Shown here: positions 23,514 to 35,682 of the stretch, in pieces | Numbering within the stretch: position 1 is the first letter of the stretch | How the letters are laid out: each line of letters begins with the position of its first letter | Source of the DNA: Hysterium pulicare CBS 123377 | Taxonomy: Eukaryota > Ascomycota > Dothideomycetes > Hysteriales > Hysteriaceae | Reading direction: 5' to 3' | Length of the DNA: 64,000 nt | Assembly: GCA_000467715.1 (NCBI GenBank) | Contig: AJFK01000919.1 | Span: forward strand, 1-64,000 | Position numbers and translations under genes: made by a program | Notes under the pieces: generated by a model | What the model saw: only the letters and a program-made list of their open reading frames with translations | What the model was told of the DNA's origin: nothing | Database searches by the model: none

Positions 23514-24185
23514 TGTTGGTTCTGTGCGGAGGCAGGACGGTCAAAAAGCGGAATGCAATACGCGAAGTAGTTCCGCTACCTTTGTCGTATAATAGTAGCA
23601 GTTCAGGATATATATTTAGGTCGCTTGTCTCGTGATAGACTGAATCCTGTCAGCCATGCAAACATCATTCGGAATGTATTCAGCTAGTGTTGTTGAGGCG
23701 TCGAGGGGTTTAATGGTGGTACCCTACAGGCTATGCCACGACTTAGTAGGCCTACCAAGCCACCGAACGTCGGGTCGTTGCTCCAGGCCAGCATCATGAA
23801 AGTTCATGCCGTCGTCATTGACGGCGAATAGAGTTCCACAGTTCGGGTCCGCAGTACAACGAATAATGACACCCATTGTGAAATCTATAATGATCGTTAT
23901 GCGGAGAGAACATGGTCAACTCCAGGTCCGCGGGAAATTCCATCCCAAAGAACCAAGAGGGGAAATCTCAAGAGGGTTTTCAGAATTTAAACAAGCTCTA
24001 CAACACCACTCTAGGATATACGTATGACTTTCCGAACAGTATCTTACTTTCACCTAGCTGGGACTGATGAGTATATCATATACCCTTTCAACAGCGGACG
24101 CCGTAGCTACCTTGATTCGGCGATATGGCCAGCTTTGTGTTGCGAAGCAGACTTGAGATAAGTTTACAATGAACCAATTACTTTA
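23514..24185. other. Intergenic
   Basis: UGDH promoter region and transporter 3' flank. The short frames here have no family support. Confidence 0.4.
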
Positions 24186-25632
24186 TTAGGTAATTCTATC
24201 TATTCCCTCACTTCTTGTCCTCATTTGTATAAGGTTATACCATGCTGCTCCCGCCAATGCGACAGTTATTCCCATGGCAGTCTGCAATGTTATGGGCACC
24301 TTCCAGATAATTCCTCCCACTAAAACAGTCAAGCACTGTTTCAGATTCGCACAGATGGTCAAAGTCAGGGCACCTGCCAGCTTGTTGGTTTGAAATGAGG
24401 CAACATTTAGTCCAAATGCCAGCAGACCATTCCCGCTTACCGTCAAGGCCCTGGCCCAAGTGAAGTACCCTTGTTGGATGTATAAAATGAAATCTGATAG
24501 TTCTCCTGTTATAATCGAGAAGAAAAGTGATTGCGGTGCTGCGAGAGGACCCATGCGCAGAATGAGTTCAAGTGGAGGGAGCTTCAAGGTCCCTGTCATC
24601 ATGCGATTTGATACAACCGTCTATGAAAAGAGATTGCATCAGCTGAGGAGTTTGCTAATAGTGGTCTGCCTGTTGTAAGGCAACTCCTAGACTAACACAC
24701 ACCTTTATGGAGGCAAGCAGAACACCCTGCAGCGTGAGCACAAATCCGAGTGCGGAGAAGTGGTAGTCGCCGAACGTAGCGAGACCCACACCACCAACGA
24801 TGGAAGTGATCGAGAGATAGGTGCTCATGGAATAGGATCGAGAGAAAAAGACGCGATGGATCAGAACCGTGAAGATGGGACATGTGCCTCGCATGATCTG
24901 GTGGAACGGAACTGAAACCATGGCCCTGAATGAATAGTGAGCGTCATCCAAATCGGCTTCGCCACCTGGCATAATCGACTTACAACGAGAGATTGGATAC
25001 CGCGATATTGCCCGTGAAAAGTAATGAATACGTAAACAATACGTATTGCTCGCGCCATGTCAATTTTGTAAGGCGACAGTAGCTGAACTTTAGAAGGACT
25101 AAACATCCTAACGATGAAGTTCCAGTGTGAAGAGCGGTAAGTATCCAAGGAAACGCGAACTATATATTATATGTTAGCTGATTCAGCCTCTCATACTGCA
25201 GTTGTCACAAACCTGGCCTAAAATAGCTTTATTGTAGAATGTAAGCCCAAGATTCATCAGAAAGTATAGCACAAGGCAAAGGATGCGCTTCTCGGACCCA
25301 ACACCTCGACCCTCCGAGATCAATTGGTGCGAATCAGTTCTTGCTTCCGCCTGAATATGTTTCTCAATATCATCAGGTTGGCTTAGTAGCGACGTATTTG
25401 GGGACGAGTTTCCGTCGTCACCGGAACCAGCTCGAATGCGGTCTGGATTCTTAAGGCTCGCCATTGAGGGGAAATGTAGAGAGTAGGTGGTGCTGGCGTG
25501 ATCGGGATCTAATGTCGAACTTGTGCTCATAACGATGGGTGCTGTGCAGATGAAGGATCTAATAGAGCAAAGAGACACGAATGAAAACAAGGCCGTGACA
25601 TGATATTGTCGCTCAGCCATAGTCAACGTCAA
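24186..25632 (-). CDS. TPT / drug-metabolite superfamily transporter, nucleotide-sugar type
   Basis: Four exons (25632-25213, 25159-24984, 24925-24703, 24620-24186) give 417 residues; two donors are unusual (GTTTGT and GTGTGT). About 130 hydrophilic residues precede ten hydrophobic helices beginning ILCLVLYFLMNLGLTFYNKA, the TPT-family first helix with its conserved Tyr-Asn-Lys. Later come FAFPWILTALHTG, LLFTGNIAVSNLSL, the conserved VPFHQIMRGTCPIFTVLI, a SIVGGVGLATFGD helix and KLAGALTLTICANLKQCLTV. TPT-like proteins exchange sugar nucleotides or phosphorylated sugars across Golgi, ER or plastid membranes. In this neighbourhood a UDP-sugar/UMP antiporter of the Golgi is the simplest reading, but the substrate is not shown by sequence. 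Confidence 0.88.
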
Positions 25633-26206
25633 CTCATCGCGTCAACAGTTACACGCTGAAGGGGACTAAAGTAGCCGGTTGTTCTACCCGATACTTCTAA
25701 AGCCACCTAAGGTTAGGTAGATTCTATTGACTTCTTTCAATTAATCTTAAAGCTGGCAACTTACTTTAACGCCTTATATAGAGATTGAATTAGCTTTACG
25801 GACTGGTGGAAAAGAAAGGTGGTAGACGCACGCCTATCCTCTGACAATGACGAATTATGACGCCCCCTGTGTTTATCCATGATATCAAAGACTGGGAGCC
25901 CCACAATCCCGCAACCATGGTCCTTGGTGGTGGTTGGAGGTGATGATGACATGCAGTGTCCTACAAGTGCAGCTTGGCGGTCAGCTATTCGGACAGAGTC
26001 ACAACGGGCCGTTATTCAAATTAGAATCATGCTATATACTCAATGATCCCTTATCATCAGCGCCTTAAGGTGTGGCAGCACTTGACGCTGTCCTTCCAGA
26101 CCCTGACCTTTCATCACATCCAAATGTAAACTATCACTAGTTTCACCTCAATATAATAATATTAATAATGATAGACTCGCCGGGTCTGCTTCCCTAATGT
26201 CGAGGT
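25633..26206. promoter_or_regulatory. Divergent region between transporter and first glycosyltransferase
   Basis: No gene is seen. It contains one copy of a dispersed repeat (25734-25871) and, just before it, the imperfect palindrome ACCTAAGGTTAGGT. Confidence 0.4.
25734..25871 (+). repeat. Dispersed repeat, copy A
   Basis: By eye this aligns along its full length with 39771-39899 in the same orientation, including the shared blocks TGGCAACT, ACGAATTA and CCTT, with many C/T and G/A differences. It may be a small non-autonomous element or solo-LTR relic worn by RIP. Confidence 0.6.
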
Positions 26207-27794
26207 ATGAGAAGACCTAAGCTCTTCACGTGGACAATCGTCCTGGCCATCACGGGCTGTCTTATCCTGATTATGATGATAAGGTCGTCCCCTTCGGTGA
26301 GTACGCCGGGAATTCTCTAGTACAAGTAAACCGGTCTTCCACGCGCTATTATTCAGCCACAAACTTACCTTTGCTACCAAGGCCATAACCGTATCCACAC
26401 CTGTCCCTGCAGAATCACGACTTCATCTACTTGTTGCCGCAACTGCTACTGAACGGAATCTCTGCCGACTTCTCCTTTCCGCCTCCATCCTCAACTATCC
26501 GACTCCCGTACTAATCGATTGGAAAGGCGAGGGCTTATTTGATGCTGCTCAGTCTCACTTAGCCAAGGTGGCTGGGTTTTTGCGATACCTCGAGGCTCTG
26601 CCCAAAGAGAAAGAGGATGATTTAGTACTGCTGCTCGATGGCTTTGACGTTGTTTTTCAGCTGAGGCCTGAAGTCCTCCTCAAGAGATACTTTGAAATTA
26701 ACGAGGCTGCGAATGCGAGAATCAATTCGAGGTTTGGCAAGAAGTTAGCAACTCAGCATGGAATATATCAGAACATCATCTTTGGGCCAGACAAGAAATG
26801 CTGGCCCACAGATTTTCGCCGACCTGCTTGTTGGGCAGTGCCACAGTCCACTTTAGGGAAGTATTCCTTCGGCCCCGGGACAGATGTTGATCCACAGGAC
26901 ATGCCTCACAACAGGCCCCGATGGCTGAACTCAGGCACGATCATGGGTCGCGTCCGGGAGATGGGGTCTCTTTTCCGAGCTACCATGAATAAGATTATTG
27001 AAACTTACAACGAAACATACGAATTTTCAGACAAGGATCAAATGTACTTTGCAGACGTCTGGGGAGATCAGGAGTACGCGCGGACAAGGTTATTGGCGGA
27101 TGGGGTTGACAGAATCAACCTCACCAACAACGAAGACAAGGACATTCCTACCATAGAACCGAACCGACGGACAGAACACCACGTCGGTATTGACTACGAA
27201 TCGCGGCTCTACCAGCATATGGCTGAATATTGGAACTATACATCGTGGATCCAGTTTGATCAGCCCTTTGAAGGTCAGAAGAACCAGACGATTCTGGAAC
27301 CCTATCAACTTGACATTCAAACTGATATACTTTCCTCGCCGCCACCATTCTCGGCCCTCGAGGTCGACAACTCCTCAAGCCCGAGCGACGTGAAGGAGAT
27401 TGAGCGGCTTCTCGGTCTTTCTTGGAGAGACGTAGCATTGGGCACTAACACGGTCACTGGTCAGATCTTTCCTATCATCCATTTCACAGGAACCAAACAG
27501 TTTCGGGATTGGTGGTGGGAAAGGAACTGGTTTGTCCGCCACGCGGAGGCTTTGCAACGCGCCGCGGTCAAACTGAGCGAGAAGCGACTTTCGCTAGGCC
27601 CGATAGAAGGCAAGGTGTGGCTAAAAGATAGGTCGCATGACGTTGATGAGAATGGGATTCTGGTTGGGGATAAAGGAGGCGCTTGGAGCGATGGTGGAGA
27701 ATGGTTGACGTGGGAGGATCTATGCGGGATGCATGAGGATGTTTTGTATGGCAGAGTACCTTCTGTACCTTCAGAGTTTATAGAATACTCCTAA
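26207..27794 (+). CDS. PLOD-like glycosyltransferase, type II membrane protein (paralogue 1)
   Basis: Exons 26207-26296 and 26382-27794 (85-nt intron, GTGAGT donor) give 500 residues. A short basic cytosolic tail and one N-terminal helix (TWTIVLAITGCLILIMMI) make it a type II membrane protein, as expected for a Golgi enzyme. The lumenal domain begins RLHLLVAATATERNLCRLLL and has the DxD-like metal/nucleotide-sugar site in LVLLLDGFDVVF (Asp116 and Asp119), then GPDKKCWP, PRWLNSGTIMG and DKDQMYFADVWGDQEY. This is the layout of the glycosyltransferase domain of procollagen lysyl hydroxylases (PLOD). A likely job is transfer of a sugar from a UDP donor onto protein or glycan. The acceptor is unknown. 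It is a tandem paralogue of the next gene. Confidence 0.82.
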
Positions 27795-28216
27795 GTAAGG
27801 GTCATAAGCCCTCGGTGGCGAGCGTCATTCTCTTTTGACGGTTGCTATTTCGAAAATGTTTACGCTCCAATGTTCCCCAGGACCTGACTTAGTGGTAGAG
27901 AAAGTTTAAGCCGCAGATCTGATCAAGATCGCGCTTATGGTGACAACATTGATCTATAATATATGGTGTTTTGATGAGCTTCCTTCAGTACTAAAGGGAG
28001 TGCTGACGTAAAGCTGATGTTGATAGTTTAGTACCGTGATGGCCTTTGTACACCTTCGGCGAATCATATGATCACCTGCATCGGTCTACTGCATCAGCAT
28101 TATTTTTAGCTAATGGATCAACGGAAAAACAAATTCAGGTTGTTAAACGGTACTTTCTTCCTAATCTACGGCTGGTTTAGACGTTAGGTTTGCGCAAAAA
28201 CTGGCGGTTTATTAGC
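27795..28216. other. Intergenic between tandem glycosyltransferase genes
   Basis: This is the promoter of the second paralogue; nothing else was recognised. Confidence 0.4.
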
Positions 28217-29881
28217 ATGTCAACCACATCCGGCGATGCTCTACATATGTCTTCGTCGACTACGAAACGGCTTCTAAGACTGGGGAAGAGAGGAGTGCTT
28301 ATAAAGGGGGCTATTATTTTGTTCATTCTCGTCGTGGTCGTCTTTAGATATGTGGCTTTTCCGGTAAGCACACCTTGAGATGAAAATCTTGTAACGTACC
28401 ACATTATTACAGAAAAGCTACTAGGCTTTCAACCAAACAGCAATCTAACAATCGGGCTCCAGGACGAACTCCCAATCATATCCCAGAACCCAACGACCGA
28501 TGCTGCATACCTTCATGTCCTAATTCCTGCCTCTAAACGCGACCCGAACCTCTGCAAGACTATGCTTACGGCGGCTGTAACTGGCTACGGTTCGACTACC
28601 CTCATCAATTGGGGGAAGGATTTCCAAGCCCCGAACCTCCTCGCTGGTGGCTCTCATCTTGCCAAGATCTCAGGAGTGCTCGATTACTTGCGCACTCTTC
28701 CTCCCGAACGCGACAATGATCTCGTGCTGATAGTCGATGGCTATGACATGTGGTTCCAGCTTCGACCAAGTACGCTCATCTCTCGGTACCATCAGATCAA
28801 CCGCGAAGCAAATGCGCGTATCAAAAGGGATATGGGGAGAGCGGCCAGTTCGGAGGACATAAGGCAGAACATAGTTTTTTCGGCGCAGAAAAGATGTTGG
28901 CCTTGGGAAGAGGATGACCCACCTTGTTATGCTGTACCAGATTCATCCTTGCCGCACGACGCTTACGGGCCGGAAACAGATACAGATGTTGGATCTGAGA
29001 AGAATCCGTATCTCAAATTCAGACAGCGGTTTTTAAACAGCGGTAATGCCATGGGCCCAATCAGGGATATGAATAGGTTACTTGAGCGGGCAATGGAAAA
29101 GATGGAGCAAGACAAAAACTTTGGGAGTGATCAAAAAATATTTAGTCAGATCTTCGGTGAGCAGGAATTCCAGCGGGAGATTACGCGCATACAGCATCGA
29201 ACATGGGTTGAGAAAACATGGGAAGGAATGTTTGGAAGTGGAAGAAAGTTTTTAGTGACTCCGGATCCGACGCGCAGCCAGCCAGAGCGGAAGAGGGGCA
29301 AGTCGTATGAGTTTGGTATCGGGCTCGATTACGCAAGTTTACTCGGACACCCAACTGTTTGGGCAGACGAAGACTCGGACTGGATATATTACAATAAATC
29401 CGGGGATGCTCTCGAAGTTTCAAAGCAACTTGGAGTAGTGCCACCAAGAATGAACACCCTTGCTCCAGAGATTATTCACTCGCAACCGCCCTTCCGAGTA
29501 GTAGCCAATCTTGTCGGTATCACACTCCCAATGAAGTTGAATTGGAACGAGGTTCCTCTCTACCGCAACATCTGGACCGGGGTCGTCCCCTCTCTTATCC
29601 ACCACAATGCCTTCCTCGACGGAATGAAATCGCTGCGAGAGACCGCATGGGACCGAATGTGGTACTTCTCGCAGCTGCGCAATTTGTATAACTCGACATT
29701 GACAGCACCATTAGGGCCAATTGCCGTTGTGCGCAACGAAGAGCTGGAGGAGGTGTGGTGGTGTCCCTTTGAGAAGAGAGGAGGCGCGTTTTCTGATAAG
29801 ATGGAGTGGTTGCCTTGGCAAGACCTTTGCGATGAATATGATGAAGAGCTGTTTCGAGACGGCACACCGACTCGTCAATAA
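28217..29881 (+). CDS. PLOD-like glycosyltransferase, type II membrane protein (paralogue 2)
   Basis: Exons 28217-28363 and 28463-29881 (99-nt intron with GTAAGC donor, CTAAC branch and CCAG acceptor) give 521 residues. A type II anchor (IKGAIILFILVVVVFRYVAF) precedes the lumenal domain. AYLHVLIPASKRDPNLCKTM starts the fold, NDLVLIVDGYDMWFQLRP holds the DxD-like pair (Asp141 and Asp144), and AQKRCWPW, QRFLNSGNAMGP and a SDQKIFSQIFGEQEF segment mirror paralogue 1 one for one. It has a longer acidic/aromatic C-terminal part. Divergence from its neighbour is considerable, so the duplication is old and the two probably differ in acceptor or linkage. Same-strand spacing suggests independent promoters. 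Confidence 0.82.
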
Positions 29882-30355
29882 CGAGCAGTTGATATGGTTC
29901 CAAGCTATTCACGAGTAGGGATTGATGCTTTAAGTTCGGAAGCATACAATGGGTGTAATAGTTCGCTGGATTCCGGGTCCTGTATGAACGTCGTGAGGAT
30001 TCTCCTTGCTCTGCGCGTACATCATTTGACCTTAGCAATGTGAATCTAGAGGCGTAGCTAGCCTTCGGTACACGTCAACTAGCCGTCCGTACATCATTCT
30101 GTTATCGATTGCGTAGGGAAAATGAGACAGGAATCCAACCGATAATTGCATTCATTATGCTCACCTAACGGCAGCCTCATGCAATGGATGAAGTTTGTGG
30201 TCCGACGACTAGTGTCGATCACATGCTTAGTAAGTCTTCAACATCGTCATCGGCGATGGCGTGCTCGTACTTTGGCCCCTGTCCCCAAGAAGTGGAGGCA
30301 CTCTCTCTGCGTTATACTCTGGCATTGCATCTTACTCTTGAAATCTTCAAAAGAT
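29882..30355. other. Intergenic
   Basis: Nothing was recognised. The frames at 30146-30355 lie upstream of the ATG preferred for the dioxygenase and could be a 5' leader. Confidence 0.4.
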
Positions 30356-31623
30356 ATGCCTTCTGCTACGGCAAGTCACCCACGCTTGCCAAAATGGAAG
30401 CGCCCCAACAAGACGAGCGTAGACCTCCCGTGGGCAGACATCGTGACTATTGACCTAAGTAAATACGACGAGCCTGGCGGAAAGGAAAAGCTGGCATCTC
30501 AGCTTCGGGATGCAGTTGAGCCCATGTCCCCCATGAGTCTGGCAGCCATCTAATATACCATGTCCAGGTACATGACACCGGATTCTTCAGTCTCATCGGT
30601 ACTGGATTTACCCAAGAGGAAGTCGAACGTCAATACGACGTTGGCCAGGCATTCTTTGACCTTCCGAAAGACGAGAAAGGGAAGCCCGAATATCGATGTG
30701 ACTTCGCGCAAGGCAACTACTTTGGCTATCGTGCAGTCCGTACCGTCTTCATCAAGATCTTGTCTGTATCCCATGCTGATTTAGCACTTAGGCACACGAG
30801 AAAAAGGTCATGGGCACCGACGTCCTTGACAATGTTGAATCCATGAATATCGCTAAATTCATTCCTGAATATGCATCCGAACCCTTCCATCCGTTTTTCC
30901 ATCCTTTCAGGGAAGAAATTGAAGTCTTTTCTCGAGTAAGGCTAGTGCCCGCATATTGAAGTTTATCCTGTTGATTTAGGCCTCCAGCGAGCACTAGACG
31001 TGGCCAGCAAGATTTTCACTCTCTTCTCCCTTATCTTAGAGCTACCTCCAGACTACTTCTCGTCCCGTCACGCTTACAGCTCTCCGAGTGAAGACCATTT
31101 ACGCTACATGATATATCGCCCGCGTCCTCGCGATCAGGATGCTAAAGTGCACAACATCTGGTCAAGAGCCCATACTGACTTCGGTTCTCTCACGTTGCTT
31201 TGGAGTCAGAATGTCGCGGGCCTCCAGATCAAGACCCAAACCGGAGAGTGGAAGTATGTTCCTCCAGTCGATGATGGTATCATCTGTAATGTGGGCGACA
31301 CGCTGGACTTTTGGTCTGCGGGATATTTCAAATCCACCACCCACCGAGTAGTCAGGCCCCCGCAAGATCAGGACCATATCCATAGGTTGGGGTTATTTTA
31401 TTTCGTGAGGCCAGGGGATGAGGTTGATATTAAACCAGCGCCGTCGCTGTTACTCAAGCGGCTGGGTTTGATTGGGGAGAACCAAGAGGATGCAGAGCCA
31501 GTGACGGGATTGCAATATGTGAGGGAAAGGGTGAAGAATTACCATAATCATAATGATTATGCTGATAAAAAGGGGCAGAAGTTTAGGGTTGGAAACCTCG
31601 AGATTGAAGATGAAGCTGCATAA
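30356..31623 (+). CDS. 2-oxoglutarate/Fe(II)-dependent dioxygenase, isopenicillin N synthase-like
   Basis: Four exons (30356-30514, 30568-30735, 30792-30935, 30988-31623) give 368 residues. The first two introns have unusual donors (GTTGAG, GTCCGT) but the joins recover family sequence: LASQLRDAVHDTGFFSLIGT is the DIOX_N pattern and FAQGNYFGYRA follows it. The jelly-roll core shows the iron triad: His219 and Asp221 in RAHTDFGSLTLL, and His276 in TTHRVVRPP, whose Arg280 is placed to hold 2-oxoglutarate. Substrates of this class range from secondary metabolites to gibberellins and flavonoids. Located next to glycosyltransferases and a few kilobases from a RiPP locus, it could serve either, which cannot be decided from sequence. 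Confidence 0.87.
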
Positions 31624-32216
31624 ATTGAATTACGAGCGGCTTAAAACACGCAAACTAAGCAAACGAGCGAAGTCTGGTGCGGCATTGAATGAAATTCTGA
31701 TTTGAGCAGAAAAGAGGACTTGTCCAAAGTGTAAGTTTAGAGAGTACTCCTTATATCATGCGGACAAAGGGTCAGGTGATTAGGCTTAGTTTGATGGACC
31801 AGCAGTACGGGAACCATTGTTTGAGCCAACAGAGTTGATTTAGAAAAGAAGCATCACTACACAGCCATGCCTGGTGCGGTCCTATACTTACTGGGCCTAT
31901 TCATCTGATCCGTCGTTTACCGGGATGTCTATTTTCCTTACAGTAAGCAATAGCGTCCTAGCCAAATGCCTCATACAATGAGACAACCTTGTGCTTTCCT
32001 TGATGGTATTTATGCCACTTTAAGGTGTGGTGGTATTCCCAAGCGATATGCGCTGCTTCGAATTGCGATATAGAAACTGCCGAGGTCCGTGGCACCCCAG
32101 CGATACCGCTTTCGACATGGCTAAGCTGCATCGCCCGACACACCTGGGCATTCACCAGAACCTCTGTCCTGCCAATCCATCAACCTCCAAGCCCCTCAAG
32201 TACCACAACTCAAACC
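31624..32216. other. Intergenic
   Basis: About 0.6 kb; nothing was recognised beyond a continuous frame entering the next gene from 32025. Confidence 0.4.
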
Positions 32217-33631
32217 ATGTCCAAGTCATTCCCTTTCCTCGAGCTCCCTCCGGAACTCCGCGAGCAAGTCTACAGTCACTATTTTGACCATTCATCACGG
32301 CTACTTCCCCGCTTGGGCGGCGGCACAAAGTACCGCTTCGAATTCGATCTGCTCCGAGCTAGCAGACAGATAAACCGAGAAGCACGAAAGGTATTTCGGA
32401 GGGAGAACGTCTTTATCAGGGTTGAGACACCATGGCCTCAGACTGGTGGGTTTCCTTTCCACTGCAGGCCAGCTTTCGACATTGCTCGTCCTCAAGAAGC
32501 TGCACAAACCAAGATTCATCGTTCGGACTAACACGAAAACATGCAGAGGATCACGTCGCTACAGAAGGCTCCGTTCCAATCGTAGCTACCGGCAAGAAAG
32601 CAGAGCTATTCGTCTTTCACCACTCCCTCGTCCAAGTCAACGCACCTCTTGTCGGGTTTGATACCGACGCATGCGCTATAATCATTCACCTATCCGACTT
32701 GTACCTCTTCACCCGCATATGGTACTACTCGGCCCTGAACTATCCCACACTAAATGGCCAAATCCGGATGATATTCACCTTGCAAGATCCCTATACCGTG
32801 GGCATGGAAAGGGGTGAGGTGCCCATTACATTGCAAAAGAAACTTTTACTTCCCTTTGTTCGCATCAAGGGGCTATATGAAACCGTCGTTTGCAACTATG
32901 ATGGATCAGTTGAAGAGGAACTGCGCAAAGGCATGGCGATACCCTACGACCCGCCGGAGAAGTGCCTGGAAGATGCTACAAATTACATGGATGCAGGGGT
33001 TGCAGCAATGGAGAAGAAGCAATATCAAGAAGCACTCGATATCTACATGAAAGCCTTCTTCGCCATGCACATTCTATGCAGCGGTAGAGAACGGATAGTA
33101 CTCGCCGATCCATTCTTCCACCAAGAGCTAGAGAACGGCAGGTACGAGGGTCAAGTCGGCACCGCAGTACGGGTTATACTTCGGGTGAAGCTAATTTCAA
33201 GAGTGGTGGATGCATACCTAAAGCTCAGACAATGGGAAGAAGCCGCGTATTGGGGCATGCGCTCCGTCAGGATCATGCGGGAGCAGATGGGTACGGAGTT
33301 CGACGAATTCTTAACGAGTTTTGTTGCTATTGTAGACGTTGGGTTGATTTACCTTCGCACTGCCATCGCGCTGAAGGTGATGGAGGATACCAAGTCTCCC
33401 GAGTTGGATGCATACGATACCGAGGTCGATTGCGGACAGCTATATATGGTCGCTAAGAGATACATTGGCGATGACAAGCTTATCGATCGGGAATTAGAGC
33501 GTAATCAGGGTAATTGGGCAGAATCCGTTCCCCGGTCGGTACTCTCAGGTTATCTTCCTGTGCCCACCGCTGTGGCTGCTCTGCGGAATCGATTGAATGG
33601 TGACAAAGAAGGGTATGACCCACTTGAATGA
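32217..33631 (+). CDS. F-box-like protein with helical TPR-like C-terminal part
   Basis: Exons 32217-32445 and 32547-33631 flank a 101-nt intron (GTGGGT donor, GGACTAACACG branch, TGCAG acceptor) and give 437 residues. The N-terminus PFLELPPELREQVYSHYF is F-box-like, followed by LLRASRQINREARKVFRREN, the usual second element in these fungal proteins. The C-terminal half from about residue 230 is all helical, with AAMEKKQYQEALDIYMKAFFA resembling a tetratricopeptide helix pair. The probable job is protein-protein interaction, perhaps as a ubiquitin-ligase adaptor. The frame is open upstream to 32025, but ATG 32217 starts exactly at the F-box. Confidence 0.78.
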
Positions 33632-33871
33632 GCAAGGCGACTTTTTCTACTATGTAGATCTCCTGGATAGGCTTAACGATAGCAATTGGAGTTAATGGCC
33701 TTCACCGAGTCCGAATGCTCTATGCACACCCCTAGCACAGGAGTTGTTGCGGGCAGGTACATACTAGAGTCACAGATTATGGCTTTCACAATCGATTTTT
33801 GAAGATACGAGGCTTTAGTACTCCTACATACTCCAATACGTGCACGTCCCAGTCAAAACATTACAAGAAAC

Positions 33872-35265
33872 TTACGCACACCCACCTTCTCCGTTCCACT
33901 TCACGATGATGAGAGATAGATCCGATCCTGCCATCTGCTTAATCTCATGTATGCGAAATCGAGGGTCTGCCATCTCGAAAAGAGTCTCCCAGTCTTTGGA
34001 ACTTCTTTCTCTCCCATTTCCCAAAGCTTTCATCATCAAATTCATCGCTCTTCAGAGCATCACGTCAGCTGAGAGAAGCTGTATAGATTAATCTGGAAAC
34101 GACGTACCTTGGAAACCTTTGCTGATAAAGCGACATACTTCCCACATGGTCTGGTAGTAACATCTCGTTTACAACAACCCAAACTCCCTTTTTCAACGCC
34201 GGTATCAGCGCTCTCAATATTCTCACGGCATACAGATCCGACCAATCATGCAGGATCCAGCGTAAGTAATAGACGTCCGCACCCTTCACAGGCTGTTCGG
34301 TGAAAAAGTCATGAGCCATGAACTCTACTCTGTCCATCTTAATCTTCTTCCTTGCATCTTCAACCACTTGTTCCAGATCCTGCACCACGCATCTGATCTC
34401 TGGAAACGCCTTTGCAAGCGCAATACTTACCTTCCCATAGCTTCCACCTATGTCGACGACATACTTGACACTCGCCCAGTCAAATCCTTCAACAACGTAT
34501 TTAACTCGATTCCCAGGACTATTCTCGAACCATTGCATCGATGTCGCAAAATCAGCTCCCTTTCTCGGATCCTTCGACAAAACACTAAACATTGGTTCCG
34601 TCTCCCCTGTCGCAGCATTGAATCCGCTCTGAGTAGGCTCCTCCGAGCCCGGCCATTTCTCCATGGCATCGACCATCCCCGTAGCTGCCGGAAGCAAAGC
34701 TCCAAGAGCCGCACCAATCCAAGCTCGAAGGCCAGGGTTTTCGGCGAGAATTCGAGATGAGGCGGTATGTGCGACGATGCCGGGGGAGGGTTCGGCGAAG
34801 ATGCGATACGTCATGGCGTGGCGGAGGATACTTGTGACATCGGAGGCTGGGAGATCGCATCTCTCCGCTATCGTAGAGAAGGTGGGAGTTTCGTCGATCG
34901 GGAAGGAGCTGGGGATGTTGAAATGGATTATGGCGTGAAGAGAGACGGAAGCGTTGTGCTGGGAATATGGTCAGTAATCCTCCGCTCTCCTTTTTAATAA
35001 TGGTGAAGCGTGGTTTGATTACGTTGAGTCCGCCGAGCAGCATTAATGATTGCATAGGTCCTTGTACTAGAAGTGCGAGCTCATCCACGGCCTCTAAGAC
35101 CGTATGCTGTGCTGCTTGAGTCTCACTTGGGAGTGCGGGGGAGGCAGAGATATCGAACGAAAGATGTGGAAGCTTATTCGTATTCAAATACTTGTCAATC
35201 TTCGACGCATTGGCTTGGATCTGTTCAGCTAATTCGAGAATACGACTCATGTTTCCTTCCGCCAT
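33872..35265 (-). CDS. Class I SAM-dependent O-methyltransferase (RiPP cluster, OMT1)
   Basis: Exons 35265-35023, 34958-34108 and 34049-33872 give 423 residues. A dimerisation winged-helix domain (VSLHAIIHFNIPSSFP, then TSILRHAMTYRIF) precedes the SAM fold: VKYVVDIGGSYGKVSIALA binds the cofactor, RCVVQDLEQVVEDA follows, and YYLRWILHDWSD carries the catalytic-base-type His318. The end, KDWETLFEMADPRF then GSDLSLIIVKW, closes the family pattern. This is the fungal sterigmatocystin/flavonoid-type O-methyltransferase class (PF00891). It acts on hydroxyls of aromatic or phenolic groups in secondary metabolites. Its neighbours are UstYa genes and the Tyr-rich precursor, so O-methylation of the peptide (Tyr hydroxyl or carboxyl) is a reasonable but untested reading. 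Confidence 0.88.
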
Positions 35266-35682
35266 ACTTTGGATCTGATCACAGTTCCTGGATTGCGCGA
35301 CGTTCGGTTGCGATACCGGTGGGCTTGCGGAGTATTTACGAAAAGGACAGGATTGTCAGCTTTATATTTGAATAAAGTGTGGAACCACGCCATTCCTCGA
35401 AAGGCTCTTGGCAGATCAGCTCAGTCCAGCAGCTGCATGCACCTTTGCTTGAAAGGGAAAAGACTGCGTAGAGGAATCCTGGCGCAGCATCAAGCCGAGA
35501 GTCCTGCAATCTATAGACAAGGGTATTGCTAACTTTGTGGGTATCTGCAAACTTTCAATTTCTCCCCAAAATCGAATTTTATTCGAGCTGCCTCTAGCAT
35601 TGGTATCATTACAACTCTACAAGTTTCAACCTCCACGTCTCATTAAAAACCTAGTCTTTCTCTAATCTACTCATTTCAAAGT
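35266..35682. other. Intergenic, same-strand gap
   Basis: OMT1 promoter and 3' flank of the first UstYa gene. Nothing was recognised. Confidence 0.4.
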
